From Owenia fusiformis (taxonomy: Eukaryota; Annelida; Polychaeta; Sabellida; Oweniidae), in NCBI GenBank assembly GCA_903813345.2, contig CAIIXF020000005.1:28335375-28399374 (forward strand): 64,000 nucleotides of DNA. The letters are read 5' to 3'. Made by a program: the position numbers and the translations under genes. Of the stretch, positions 23,541 to 63,200 are shown piece by piece. The notes under the pieces were generated by a model. That model did not search any database. It was not told where the DNA came from and saw nothing but the letters and a program-made list of their open reading frames with translations. Position 1 is the stretch's first letter. Every line of letters starts with the position of its first letter.

Positions 23541-24399
23541 TATTTTGACACTGCCAATTCTTAAGTTGAGATTGTGTTGTGAAATATGTTCCCCTGTTTG
23601 TCCAATATATCAATTATAACTTATAACATATGCAAGTAGTTTCCTTTGCCCACATTTTACACTTACGCAAATACTGTACATACTGATATCTATTCAAGTA
23701 GTAAATTGATTTTATATGTAGGTGAAATGTTATTAGTAGCTATAGTTAAGACTGTTTAAAGTGTGTGAGTATTTTAGTGCAATATGCATGTAGAGTGTAA
23801 CTTGTAAGTAGAAACAAGTGGATCTGTCAAAATAGATATTTAAGTTCCTAGTTTTATATCAAAGCAAAATTCCTCGTTGAAGTGTTTTAACCTGTTCATC
23901 CATTGTCAAGTTACATGAGAAAATTCAACACTTGAAAAATTCATTTGAATCTTATGTACAGGACAGGGATGCAATGTCAGTATTTAGATTTTTGCCAGAC
24001 AGTAGTGAAATGTCTTGATCTATCTATATCTACATCAATAATCTGCAAAAGGTTAATCAGCCCATTTAATTCAGATATAGGATTACTCCTTGATTACTCC
24101 TTCTACTGTATAAAACATGTGGTATGATGAACATATTCCTGTTGGTTTTTGACCTCTTATTTTGGGGCATTTTATACCACTTTGGTAAACTTTTCCACTA
24201 ACTTTATTTATGGATTATTAGATAAACTACATAGATTATCACCATTTCTTATTTGATTAAGTATTAGTGATTAGAGAAAAATCATGAAAAGCAAAATTGT
24301 CATTAAATTGTATGAATTATGTGTTAAATATTATTGTATATTATTGTAAGTATTTTGTATAGGAACAATTACATTGTACAGTGTATATTAATGTAGTAA

Positions 24400-24566
24400 A
24401 GTAAAACCTGTATATAATGAACATTCTTTTGATGAGAAAAACGTTCAGTGTTGGTAGGTGTTCACTACAGAGAGAATTTATATAGAAGTTAGTAGTGTGG
24501 AGGAAGGGTGTCTATTAGAGACATGTGTTCACAAGAGAGAGGTGTTCACTGAGACAGGTTTTACTG
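24400..24566. mobile_element. Short MITE, AGTAAAACCTGT termini
   Basis: AGTAAAACCTGTATATAATG at the left pairs with ACAGGTTTTACT at the right. The interior repeats GGTGTTCACT. It is probably in the copine 3' flank or UTR. Confidence 0.5.
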
Positions 24567-25245
24567 TATATTAGAAATAAGTTATTCTATCAAACTGTAA
24601 AAATCTGTTCAATTGTCATCTGTTGAAAAACCTTCTAGTTAAAGATGTGATCTGACTCTCTCTAAACTTTAATATTATGTTTTATCAAATGTATATTTTT
24701 ATACTGCAATATACTGTATACTATCTTATTAGTACTACACTTTTGTATATTATGGTTTCACAATGTTCAGTTTCTTGTGGGAAAGGCTGTATTTTTGGTT
24801 ACTGCCACATTTTGGCAGGCAGTACCTCTATATTGTTTTTTGTGTATTCACACTTGAAAACAGATCCAAAAACTCCTTAGAAGAGCCCTGTGTTTTTTTT
24901 CAGACATACTTGGTACAAGTACACACATAGCCTTTTGTTTGAGTTTTGGACTACTAACCTTGGCTCTACCAATGAGCCATATGTGGGTGTACATCTCACT
25001 TTCTTGAATTTAGAATGTGCTATCTAAAACTATGTAATTTTAGAAATGTTTAGTATTATAGTTTTGTATGGCGTTCAGTTTTACGAGCTCTCACCAGTTT
25101 GTGATTTACTGAAAATATGAAAAACTAGTAAAAGATCCAGAGTGAAATGTTGATGGCTGTGCACCAACAAATCAGTATATAGGTGTAACGTGTAACGTAT
25201 TTAACAGCTTGGACTTAAACTAATGGTGGCTCTGAATTAACCCTG

Positions 25246-25424
25246 CTGTACTTCTACTTAATATGGTGGCCGTTTTAATTTGGCGGATCAAATTGTTCAA
25301 GTCCCCCAAATTAAGTAGCAAATATGTATAGTATAAGTATACACATTTCAATAGTGCAAGTCCGCCAAAGTAAGTAGTTACCAGATTTTCAAAACAGCAA
25401 ATCCGCCAAAAAGTAGAAGTACAG
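25246..25424. mobile_element. Short MITE, CTGTACTTCTACTT termini
   Basis: CTGTACTTCTACTTAATATG at the left and AAGTAGAAGTACAG at the right are inverted, with internal GTCCGCCAAA / TTTGGCGGA pairs. Confidence 0.55.
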
Positions 25425-25613
25425 GTACAGTATATAACCTGCCACAATAAAAGCATAGCATCATAACACTCCGTTGACAATCTATTATCAAAAAACTGAC
25501 AAAAATGTCTAACAATATTAGAGCTTGAAGAAATTGCATATAGCTGTATCAGTTTATTGGAAATATGAAACTCAGTGAGTGTTCAATAATTTTATAATCA
25601 TCCATATCAACCA

Positions 25614-25751
25614 GGGGGCCATTAACAGAAACTTCATAAAGTTAAGAATTCGTAAAGTCCACTGTTCTTTAACTGTGACGTCATTATATCCATGGTAACA
25701 ACAATTGATTTACGAATTTGTAACTTTATGAAGTTTCTGTTAATGACCCCC
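25614..25751. mobile_element. Hairpin MITE, 138 bp
   Basis: GGGGGCCATTAACAGAAACT pairs with AGTTTCTGTTAATGACCCCC, and the match continues to ACGAATT. A CRE-like TGACGTCA sits in the loop. Confidence 0.7.
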
Positions 25752-26289
25752 AGACAATGAACCCAATAGAGAGGTGTAACACAACATTTCAGCTCAACGT
25801 ATCTAAAATCTCTAACACATTCACCAGATTCTTGTGTGGTCAAAACGAGATATTACTCTATTAAAACATGAGATATATTATATCGAAGTTAGTATTCCAT
25901 CAACAAGCCTTTCAATTCAATTAATAAAGAATCTTTAATCAAATGATTTGCTAAAAGTGTTGGCTTTTTAGTATAAGCAATGTTCCAGAAAATTGTATTT
26001 TTAACCTGTTACATATGTACATGTATGTGGGGAGGGTAAAAGCCATTTATGTGAGGGCATGCATTTTATTAAGTTTTCAGCAGAACTGGGCATTTCTATT
26101 ATATTGATGAGTTGAATTACATTTTTGATAAATATTGATTTATTGACCTGACCCCTGAAATATTTTCAATCCCTCTCAGTATAATGTACATATCCATTAT
26201 GGTCCCTTATCCTGGAATAATTATGATCTGTGAACGGACTTTTTCCAATGAACATCTCAGGCTCAAATGTCAGAATACTACAAGTCAAT

Positions 26290-26408
26290 ACAAGGCATTG
26301 ACATGCAAAATGTCACCACCATTTGTTACAGACACCGATGGCCTATCGGCAACCACTGTCACAAGTAATGGAGACCATAACAATAGGTCACCACTTTTTG
26401 GTGGCGAC
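26290..26408 (+). mobile_element. ATGTCACCACC-family MITE copy
   Basis: It has the head CAAGGCATTGACATGCAAAA and the tail GGAGACCATAACAATAGGTC. It lies in the gap between copine and TPRA1. Confidence 0.7.
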
Positions 26409-27585
26409 AACAAAATCCTAAGAATAATTTTGAATTTTTTGATTAAGCTTTTCAATCTGGATGGTTGATTACTTTCAATTTTAAAGAAGGGTTTCCTATG
26501 ATTCCCAGAATATTGGTCAAATGAGACTAGAATTTTTTAAGCAATCATCTTGGGAGTCTCAAGTTTTAGGCAAGACACATTTACACTCAGACCATTTCTT
26601 TCATTCACAAAAGAAAACTAAACAGCAAACAGCATCAGATGAACTTTACTTAAAAATTTTTATGATATATTAAACTAAATTATGAAAACAATGGAAAATG
26701 TAGGCTTTGCTAAAGATTAACTGAAAAAATGGCTGAATATATGGTTGAATTAGGGAAATGGACACCTGTTTTTTACACTTAGTATAAATACAATAATAAT
26801 ACAGTATCTTTTCAATTTACTCTTTATTGCACAGAATACAATGTTTGTGAAAATACAGTACTTTGCAGCAGTTTTGAATAGAATAACAAATACATTGGCA
26901 ATATAGTACTATGTACTTTTTTAAAATGCATTTTATGCATGCATTTATATAATATACACTTGAATAATCATGCTCTACAGTATTTTTGAGAACAAATCTC
27001 CAAACCATGAACTTTTTGAAGTTTGTACATGATTCCAAAAGTTACATAATTTTCATATTTTGGGGGAATAATTGATGAATTTTTGTATTTTTGTGTACAG
27101 CTAGTTACAAATTATGTTATAACATTATTAATACTCCCCTACTCTGAGTAAAGTTTGATATACAAGTACAGGTATCCTTGAAAAATTCTGGGTCTTGGCA
27201 ATACAGGTAATTGAATACCAGTAAATAATATTCCCAGTGTCTTGTGTTCACTGTGCTTGACTGGTGAATACTGCCGAATGGCAAACTTGATATTGATGTG
27301 AAAATAAATGAACATCTTCTAAAGGCAATATCACTTTAACCACTTCTCCATCTAATATCTCAATGTATATTTCCCTCACTGAAATTCCAAACCTTCCATT
27401 AATTATTAGCATAATTTTTTTCTTTTAAATATAAACAAACATATCCAAAGCACCAGTTCATAGCTTCTTCACATCACAACAACATAAACATCAGATTATT
27501 AATTACATTTCTTAAAATAATTATAAATAATAAGCACTTAGCACCAAAAAAACAAAGTAGTATTTCTCTATCTGAAATCATAATG

Positions 27586-27735
27586 TAGCCGGTAGCAAGG
27601 GGTGGGGGGGGTTTGAGCGAGCCAAATTATTTTTCAAAACCACACAGTGTTCATCACTTTGAGTACTTTTCAAGTGATTTTGGCCTAAAATTATCAAATC
27701 TAAGCCCCTGTTGACTTTTTCAAACACCCTTGGCG
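27586..27735. mobile_element. CAGGCCCGTAGCC MITE, decayed copy
   Basis: It begins GTAGCCGGTAGCAAGGGG and shares the TACTTTTCAAGTGATTTTGG block. The right end is cut off at CCCTTGGCGCC. Confidence 0.45.
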
Positions 27736-28255
27736 CCTGTGTACATCACGTGCTTGCAAGAAACTGGAAGCCTATGGAAAATCAAAGCTACGAAACACAA
27801 TTATATTACATGTGTACATATGGGGGATCTTTTGTGATTCTTAAATTTCTAATATTTCTGGAGCTTTTATACCTCATGTCTTAAGTCTTTTATAAACAAG
27901 TTCATAAATTCTTTCATCTTTTAAAATATGTTTCTTCGCTTTGTATACTTTATGAATAAGGGGCCTTTATACTTACATGTTAAATAACTTGATATTACCA
28001 GTAATTTGACAATTAACCAAATGGAAATGATTAATGACATTCAACTTTAAATGAAGCAAAACATTCGAATCTTAGGCTCTTACTTACTGAAAAGTAGAGG
28101 GTCAAATTGCAAGCCCCTATTTGAATATATAGCAAAGAGAAGCTCCTAATTTTCGTGTTTTGCATTTGGCAATATTGTACCTAGTACACTATGAATTATA
28201 AAATCTGACATCTCAAACAAGCAACAACAAAAAACATAAAATTATTTTGAGAATA

Positions 28256-28613
28256 CAAGGTGTCACAAAAGAATTGTACCGAAACAAACATGAAACAACT
28301 CTAGATCTGTGAGATAATGGAATATTCTTAAAATTTGGCTATCTAGGCCTAACAGACAGTTTACATTTCTCTCAATTCTAGCACGATCACCCATTTTCTA
28401 TCTTTGGATTTGCATTCAGCTCTGCATCGATCATAATGGAAGTTAGAGCATGTTATCTAAAATGTCTCAGTAAATGATTTATTAATTTCTATAAAATTTG
28501 TAACTGCTTATTGAAAAATAAATTCTCTTTGTCTCGTTCAAGTTCAGCTTTTTTCGATGAAAGAAGAGTTATTTCCATTTCATATAGGTAGCATTTTTTC
28601 TGGGACACCTGGT
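28256..28613. mobile_element. Short mariner-type MITE
   Basis: The left end CAAGGTGTCACAAAAGAA and inverted right end CCAGGTGTCCCAGAAAAAA are imperfect terminal repeats flanked by TA. It is related in its termini to the 1215-2040 element and lies just beyond the TPRA1 3' end. Confidence 0.55.
28478..28483 (-). terminator. Poly(A) signal candidate for TPRA1
   Basis: AATAAA on the minus strand, about 450 bp after the stop codon. Confidence 0.35.
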
Positions 28614-28935
28614 ACATTTTAAATATATGTATATGTTATGTATACATACTCTGGTATATATTACCTTTCAATAACCGGTCCATGTATTTACATAGAAAGC
28701 TTGGCACAATTTTTTCTCATGTATAAAATCTCAATGAAGGACTAAGAATCTTCGTTTTGAAGGTCACATCCTACTAAGCATTGATTACTCTACTATTTTC
28801 AGGTTGTCTGTTTGTTACCTTACAAAAGTTAATTCAACAGAGAGTAAAAAATAATACGGTAATACAAAGGCATATAATACTACGAGGGTCACAACCAACA
28901 AAACTAAGTCACTTTAAATTTCTCATAAGCCTAAA

Positions 28936-55786
<26,851 letters not shown>

Positions 55787-56216
55787 TCTAAAACAGAAAA
55801 TGTTATCCTGGTAGGGACATTGGTGATCAGCTGGGAACAATGTAATCTAAGGGCCTCTAAGTGTGGCACAAGCACAAGAGACTTAACCAGCACTATAGAC
55901 ATTTCGGTGACATTAAAGCACCTAAAAAAGGACATTACCAATCAACCAACGTGGCCACACTCAGAATTTTTTCTTGATTTTATTGCCTTTCAACTCAATT
56001 TTTGGTTGTGTATTTTGGTTTTGAAATATAAATATAATACAAATATTAAACAACTTTAGTAATCAGCTGAATATAATTATAAATCAATTCCATCACCCAG
56101 AACTAACCAAACCTGTCTGGCCCAGTTATCTACTCCTGACGTCGTAGATCTGGTTCTTACACACGTGTTAATGTGAGTATTAAGAATTTGTATCTAAATT
56201 TAGATCTAAATGTGGC

Positions 56217-56632
56217 GTTTAAGGTTCAGCTGGAAAGTAACATTTTGGTAAAAAATTGCTATACCTTCACATGTTATTTTCTGGTACAAAATTAAGTATG
56301 AAGGCATGTGCGTATTTCCTTGCTTTTTTCAGGAAAGTATCATTACACTGTCTACTTTTAGTAAACCTGGAAACAGGTCAATGGTAGCTCCTGTGTTGTC
56401 TGAAAACTTTGAAAGAAAATTTGGAAAAATAAAAAGAGTGAAATATCAGAGTTTCCTGGAGTTCCCATTGAACTCCAACTAGATATTCTTAAAGAAGACA
56501 ATGTAATGATACTTTCCTGAAAAAAGCAAGGCAATTGACACATGTCTTCATACTTTATTTTGTACCAGAAAATAACATGTGCTGGTATAGCAATTTTTTA
56601 CCAAAATGTTACTTTCCAGCTGTACCTTAAAC
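56217..56632. mobile_element. Palindromic MITE, ~135-bp arms
   Basis: GTTTAAGGTTCAGCTGGAAA at the left is matched by its inverse near 56632, and the inverted match continues through CATGTTATTTTCTGGTACAA to the AGGAAAGTATCATTAC centre-flank. The right arm begins near 56505. It lies upstream of the TPRA1 first coding exon. Confidence 0.75.
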
Positions 56633-56911
56633 ATTCTGAAATTGAGTTGAAAATGAAAATAAATACGACTTCCTGTTTACATAATTTGATCAATTTGGTG
56701 AATATAGGTGATCATCAGGTTAAAAACTGACCTTGCTATGTATATGTGTTCATTCAGATGTTTTATAACGCATCAATGAATACTACTTTTGTGCCTCTTA
56801 GTGTAAAAATCCATTTTATCTAGCATTGTTAGCTGAAAAATGAAAAATATTTGTTTTTAAGCCTCGTTTTGAAAAAGTCTAGCTCTCTATAAAGGAGATT
56901 TTAAGTTCAAA

Positions 56912-56923
56912 TTTGGCGCGAAA
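56912..56923. promoter_or_regulatory. E2F-type site upstream of TPRA1
   Basis: TTTGGCGCGAAA matches the E2F consensus. It is 1.1 kb upstream of the first TPRA1 coding exon, where a noncoding first exon or promoter would be expected. A chance match is possible. Confidence 0.3.
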
Positions 56924-57416
56924 TTTGAAAATTACACTAGACTAACTACGTGTCGGGACTCGGGAGTTTGCTTGGTAAAAAAATTAATCTACGAAAAAAA
57001 GGCAAAGCAAATTAAGGTTCATAGAGAGAATTATACCTTTGGACATAATTTTCAAATATTTAGTTGAAAAATCTTCATCCTACAGTGGTTACCATAAATA
57101 AATGGCATCTTGATTTTCTACCACCATTCCCAGACCATGGTAATTGAAACTTCATACTTTTCAATAATGTCTAATACACATTCCTTTTCTTCATCCTAGG
57201 TTTTACATTTTGTATACTCTCAACTACTAATGTAGTCTCTTGAAAATTCTATCTTTAACATGCGAAATCCTCACTTCAGCAAATTCATGTGTCATTTATC
57301 TATGGTGAGCATTGACATAGCTAAAAATATAGTTTTGCAATATTTTGGTGATCTCACACCTGGCTACACCCATGGCGATAGGTGATGCCTTCTTACAAAA
57401 GATGACCCATGATCAC

Positions 57417-59384
57417 TAGGGTGGCTCAAAATAATTTTTTTTTGGAAATGTTATGCTCCCTACGTGAATCGAGTTGCATTTTGGGGTAAATATCACCCAC
57501 GTCACCTGTGATTTTTTTCAAATTTTTTAGTCAACTTTTAGGGGTCCCCCACAGCCTTTGAAGTTTGCCCATAGGCTTTACATTAGTGGGCGTCGCCCAA
57601 AATCGTACTTTGTAGAAGCTTTTTTTCTAGTGATTTATTTATGTTGTCTGAAGAAAAACAACATTGTATATGATATGATTAGATGTTTAAATCATCATAT
57701 TACTCTGTTTCATCATATGAACTTATATAAAAGGTTATACTTACCATATCCTATTACCAAAATATCAGGTACATTCGACCAGTATAATTATTTGAACAAG
57801 TACAGTTTTAGAGAATCATGTTTCATGATTTGGTATTGTCATTATAATGGTTTAAACTGTAAAAGGTATATTCATTCTTGACATTTGATGTTTTAAACAT
57901 GGTTCAGATCAGCTTTTCTTAAATGTGACACTCTTCCTCTATGATCTGAGCGTACAACACATACATTGTCACGATGCGCCGCATCATGGGTCATTTGAGA
58001 GCATTCCTGTACCAGCTTCACTGCTCGTTCAGCTGGATCATTAACCTCTTGAATACCCAGAGTGACGGATATATCCGTCACAAATGAAATAAGACTGGTG
58101 CCCAGAGGGACGAGAAAATCCGTCACAAAATTTTTCACAAAAATTGCTCTCATTTCAACAATTTTCATCCAATTTACACAAAAATTGTTTTAAAACGTGT
58201 AGAAATGATCTCTGCCGTCCAATTTTACTAAGCTGAGCATCTAAAGTTGTATAGGTATGTAATACAATGTCAAAAGGTGGCAAAAAATGAAAAATTATCT
58301 GGTTTCATGCCAATTTTAGAGCCTGGGATGCAAGAGGTTAACAGAATGCAGGTCTTGACAGAAATTCTGGGTTTGAACATAAGTTGGATATGTATGCCAT
58401 GCAACTGGATTCTCTTGAAGCCATATAAATGGATCTGATTCCAGGAGGTGAGATAAGAGCCATTAGATCTCTCAGTTACTAACATTGCTAGTGATGGTTT
58501 AACATTGCCTAAGTGAGCAGCAACTGGGTTGAAGTCAGGCTGTCCTGGTTTGCCAGTTGCAAATTGTACAGGCCGTGGGATGTTGAGCAGTGCTGTAGCA
58601 AGCTCCTGCTCCTCCTCTCTGACAGTGTATTCGTCGAATAGGGACAAAACAACAAATTCGGGGCAGAGGTACCATAGATGGCGTCTTACACTGCGAAGAG
58701 CTGCGTTTGCTATATCAGGGACGTACTTGCGATAGAATTTCTGTCAAGACCTGCATTCTGTTAATGATCCAGCTGAACGAGCTGTGGAGCTGGTACAGGA
58801 ATGCTCTCAAATGACCCATGATGCGGTGCATCGTGACAATGTATGTGTTGTACGCTCAGATCATAGAGGAAGAGTGTCACATTTAAGAAAAGCTGATCTG
58901 AACCATATTTAAAACATCAAATGTCAAGAATGAATATACTTTTTTCAGTTTAAACCATTATAATGACAATACCAAATCATATATGAGACATGATTCTCTA
59001 AAACTGTACTTGTTCAAATAATTATACTGGTCGAATGTACCTGATATTTTGTTAATAGGATATTGTAAGTATAACCTTTTATATAAGTTCATATGATGAA
59101 ACAGAGTATTATGATGATTTAAACATCTTATAATATCATATACAATGTTGGTTTTCTTCAAACAATATAAATAAATCACTAGAAAAAAAGCTTCTATAAA
59201 GTACGTTTTTTGGGCTACGCCCACTAATGTTAAGCCTATGGGCAAACTTCAAAGGCCGTGGGGGACCCCTAAAAGTTGACTAAAAAAATTGAAAAAAATC
59301 ACAGGTGATATTTACCCCAAAATGCAACTCGATTCATGTAGGGAGCATAACATTTCCAAAAAAAAATTATTTTGAGCCACCCTA
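57417..59384. mobile_element. Fold-back DNA transposon with ~650-bp inverted arms and 8-bp target duplication
   Basis: The termini TAGGGTGGCTCAAAATAATT are inverted and flanked by the perfect 8-bp direct repeat ATGATCAC (57409-57416 and 59385-59392). The arms (57417-58366, which includes the nested insert, and 58732-59384) are roughly 90% or more alike by eye. Both arms encode, reading toward the nearer end, a conserved protein end with AERAVKLVQECSQMTHDA and DHRGRVSHLRKADL (58070-57890 on the minus strand; the mirror at about 58770-58911 on the plus strand, one copy with a substitution). The unique centre (58367-58731) carries a degraded reading frame including WYLCPEFVVLSLFDEYTVRE. The family is not recognised. 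Confidence 0.85.
58045..58337. mobile_element. TTAA-flanked (piggyBac-like) MITE nested in the fold-back element
   Basis: The 293-bp element starts CCTCTTGAATACCCAGAG and ends GGGATGCAAGAGG, flanked by TTAA at 58041-58044 and 58338-58341. The other arm of the host element has a single TTAA at 58761-58764 at the equivalent place, so the pre-insertion site is directly visible. TTAA duplication is characteristic of piggyBac-type transposition. Confidence 0.9.
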
Positions 59385-59959
59385 ATGATCACTAGTATTT
59401 ATAATTATTAAAGGCTTATACATGTTAAACTATATCTAGGCTGAAGCATGGACTTGTCTTTGCTGGATACCGGAGCAAATGGATTTTGTAATCAACAGGG
59501 AGGGAGACAAAGATCTACTTTGAAATATTTATGAGAAAACATTTCTAAGAATTTGAGTCTATTTTCCCAAATGATGCCCATTCTCGAGAAAATGACCCTT
59601 ATTTTTAAAACGAGCTTCAGTTTTGGTCTCAACATTAAAAGCATTCTTCACTGCCCCTAGTCTCACCTACAGATCCACAACTAGTCTATAACAGTGTATA
59701 ATGATAAAATGAAAGTGTGTTATGTATTGCCATTCCTTTTTAGCCCTCATTTTTTAACACAATAGCCTTTGTAACTTCTGATGTTAAAATGTTGCCCCTT
59801 GTGTGTCTCCCCCTCTTCTACATAATATGTGAAAGAAGCAGGCAAGAGGAAGTGAAAACAAAACAGGGCACCATCTATACAACTTATGAGTACCAGTGTT
59901 GCCTATCACATCAACCATCCATTTTATCAGATCAAAATCTTTTTTCTGTTTAATTGTTT

Positions 59960-59965
59960 TTTATT
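59960..59965 (-). terminator. Poly(A) signal candidate of the hexosaminidase gene
   Basis: AATAAA on the minus strand, about 280 bp after the stop codon. Confidence 0.4.
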
Positions 59966-60241
59966 CTTAGCTGGCTGTAAGAATGTACATGAAATTGAAA
60001 TAGGCTAGTATACAAGTTCATACAGTAGTTTGAATCACTGAACTTCTATGTTCAATTAAAGTGATTGTGTATGTCACATTAGATCTTTAATGCTGCCTTT
60101 GGTCACTTGTTACAGTATATTCATCCATTGTGAGCCAGCATCCCATTCTTTGAAAATACCCCAACCATTTAAATATTTACATGTGTAGGCCTGTTGGATT
60201 GTTGGTATTGAAGTGTCCCTTTTAATACATAACATTATGAC

Positions 60242-63200
60242 TCAAAGGTTTTTGACTAGCAGGGTAATAAGTGTCACTATTAGTAACATTGAGGATGTGA
60301 TACATCTAGATGTTCCTCCACTACTGCCACCTCCATTGACCTCCACCTCAAAACTTGTTCTTCTCATGTCTGTTGACCTGCAAAAACAAAAAACAAAAAA
60401 CTTAATTTTCATTAAAGTGTAACGACCCCTGGGCATGTCCGTCAGGGAGCTGTAGTGTACCAAGCCAGATACTAGACTCGAAAGAGAGTGTGCTAAATTC
60501 AACGCCCAGTGCGGGGATCATACCCAGGACCTTCCGCTCTCAGAGTCAGACGCTCTACCCCTGAGCCATAAAGGCTAGCCACTACAGCTGAGACTGTTGT
60601 ATCGACTTGCTATTGAAGGTCATGACAAAAGAATATGGGTGTTTTAGGGTTGAGTAAATGATTGACACACTTTAAAAGTATAGGTAGCATTCGATAAAGG
60701 TATCAACCATCTGAAAAATTGGACTTACCATATTCAGTATCTTTTTGTATCATTTCTTATATCCAAAAACCTAATAGCTTATTAAATGAAATACAGAGGA
60801 TGTGACACATTTGTCCTCAAAATAAATGCTAGTGGTATGTCAGGTTTTGTACTGCTTGAAAATAGTTTTGGTGAGGTTTTTTAATGTTGACCTTTGATCT
60901 TTGTCATTTTAGTTATTTTAATGGTTAACAGTAGCGCTAAGCAAGTCTCCTCAGTTATTTTGCAATTTGAGTACACCAGGAACACTCTGCACCAAACAAA
61001 TATGGACCACCTTAATCTGGCTTCCTGGGAAAGGCATACCAAAACTAGCCCTACAACAATCGTCGCGTGAGAATAACTTTGTACTAACTGCCATTTTCAA
61101 AAAAATTGAGATAGACATGGAATTTTACTATTTGAAACACAGGCTTTCATCTCAGATACATGCCCCATCTCAATTCCCTCTTATTAAGCTAGAATTCAGT
61201 GTGAAATTGTACCATCTCCAGACAAACAGCTTATTTCTAATTTCAAATTGTCATATCTGATATCAACTGTTTCAACCAATCAACTCTCTAAGAATTGGTC
61301 ATGTGACTTGCAAAACTTGGAGTTATAACAATCTTATATTAAAACGAAGTATGCCAATATGCATGTTATTGTATCTAGAATGAAATAATGTTTTGTAACA
61401 CAATACCATGCCAGTTTGCATGCCTGGCCTTTCATGTTTTAGTTTTAGAACTATTACAAGTAGATCAAAAAAATAAAATGATACAGTATGTGTAATCCCA
61501 TGCATATTCAAATTATATGCCCTCAATTACTCTTTGTATTATGGATGCTCATTGGATTATTCATGGCCACATGATATGAAATAGAATTACTAATTTCCTC
61601 GAAAACCTAAATCCTTGCTACCAGGAAAGATGAAAAGTACAAATGACCAGTTAATTAGATCATGTGAGCAGTCAAAAGTACCCTTTATCTTCCCTGCTAC
61701 CAGGTCTTATAGGGGTTTGAATGGCCAAATGCAATAGAAATGCATATACGAAGCTGTCATCATTAAATGTTGAAAATGAAAGACTACTTATTTGTTTCTT
61801 CAAATAGAGTACATAATAATAGGTTATATACTAGATATAGTAATCAAAACAAATAGTAACTGTCATATTTTGCACTACATTGCTCAAAGGCAATCACTGT
61901 CTGTATACTATTGAAATCATTTTCAAAATGATGTTTTATAGTTTGTGGAAAAAAGCTAAATCTATTTAAACTACCTTTAACTTTTACTGACCATACACTA
62001 TATCAATAAGGAGTTATCTTTATGTTAGTATAGTCCCTTAAAACACTTGTTTTATTTTCTCTTCATCTATGATTTACTCTGCGCTTTTTACTGAACATCT
62101 GGGATCTTTTTAGTTATTTTATTTCTAGTATGTTTTTCAGATTTGTCCTTTCTTTTGCATTTTTGGGATCATTGTTTTTAGATCATCTGCATTTTATTTT
62201 GGAAAAGTAACAAATTGGTTCAATTTCTTGACTCTTAGTCTCCACTTCTACAATTGCTTCAATTCCCAATTGTACTCCACAGAGTAGCAAACAACAGAAA
62301 ATGAATGGATAATGATAGCTGCATCCCAATGAACAAAATGTGATTACCTTAATCGAGGTTTCATCACTTTCATTAATCTAAATTGAATTAGAAATTATTT
62401 TTCTATTTTCAAATTTCTTCCATGTGCATGTAATAAAAATTGGTTATGTCTAAGGCCCTAAGGATCTGAAACCTGCTGGTCAAAATGGAATTACGGACCA
62501 GTTGCAATGTTATTCTCCTATACCCAGTGAAAAAATCAACTGGTCTGTATCAAAAATAACCTGATAATGACCAGCGGACCGGCCCTTAGGGGCTACATTG
62601 TAATGTGCTGGGAGGTTTAGGCTACAGGGTTTATACCGAGGGAAATATGTGGGGGACCGTATTGGCATCATTGGTTTCAATGCATTGTACTTCTGCCTTA
62701 ATTTCAAAGGCAATAAATTTTTGAAGGGTGTCCTGAGATTCCAAAATTAAGAAATAATTGTACTTATTTGAGAAATTGATTTTAAAGTTTATAAATTGAA
62801 TTTTCTTTATTTTATTAAATAATATTCTTTGGTTTTTGAAGATTTTTTTATAAAGCAAAACATTATTTTTCATTCTAGATACAATAACATGCATTTGGCA
62901 TAATTTGTTTTAATATACGATTGTAATAACTCCAAGTTTTGCAAGTCACATGACCAATTCTTAGAGAGTTGATTGGTTGAAACAGTTGATATCAGATATG
63001 ACAATTTGAAATTAGAAATAAGCTGTTATTCCGGTGGGAAATTGTATCAACTCCATTTCCATAGTTTTAAAAAAGGATCTTGTAAATTGTTTCAAGGTAT
63101 GATATTTCATATAAGATATCTCTAGGGTGAGACCAGGTGACATACAAAAAATCAAGTTTCACATAGCAATACTAAGTAAGATACAGACCTCTAAACTTTC

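Larger units (their letters stand above)
23541..28255. other. Copine 3' UTR and intergenic DNA
   Basis: A 5.4-kb gap runs between the copine stop and the TPRA1 stop (tail-to-tail). It holds four MITEs (24400, 25246, 25614, 26290) and a decayed repeat copy (27586). No coding exon is supported; open frames here are short and lack splice or domain support. Confidence 0.5.

Noticed and set aside
57558-59245. Paired ORFs of about 100 codons on opposite strands (GRRPKSYFVEAFF and its mirror)
   Set aside because: Mirror-image copies in the two arms of the fold-back transposon, in noncoding terminal sequence; not host genes.
60505-60580. Functional tRNA gene on the minus strand
   Set aside because: A and B boxes are present but the anticodon stem does not pair and no acceptor stem is found; better explained as a tRNA-derived SINE.
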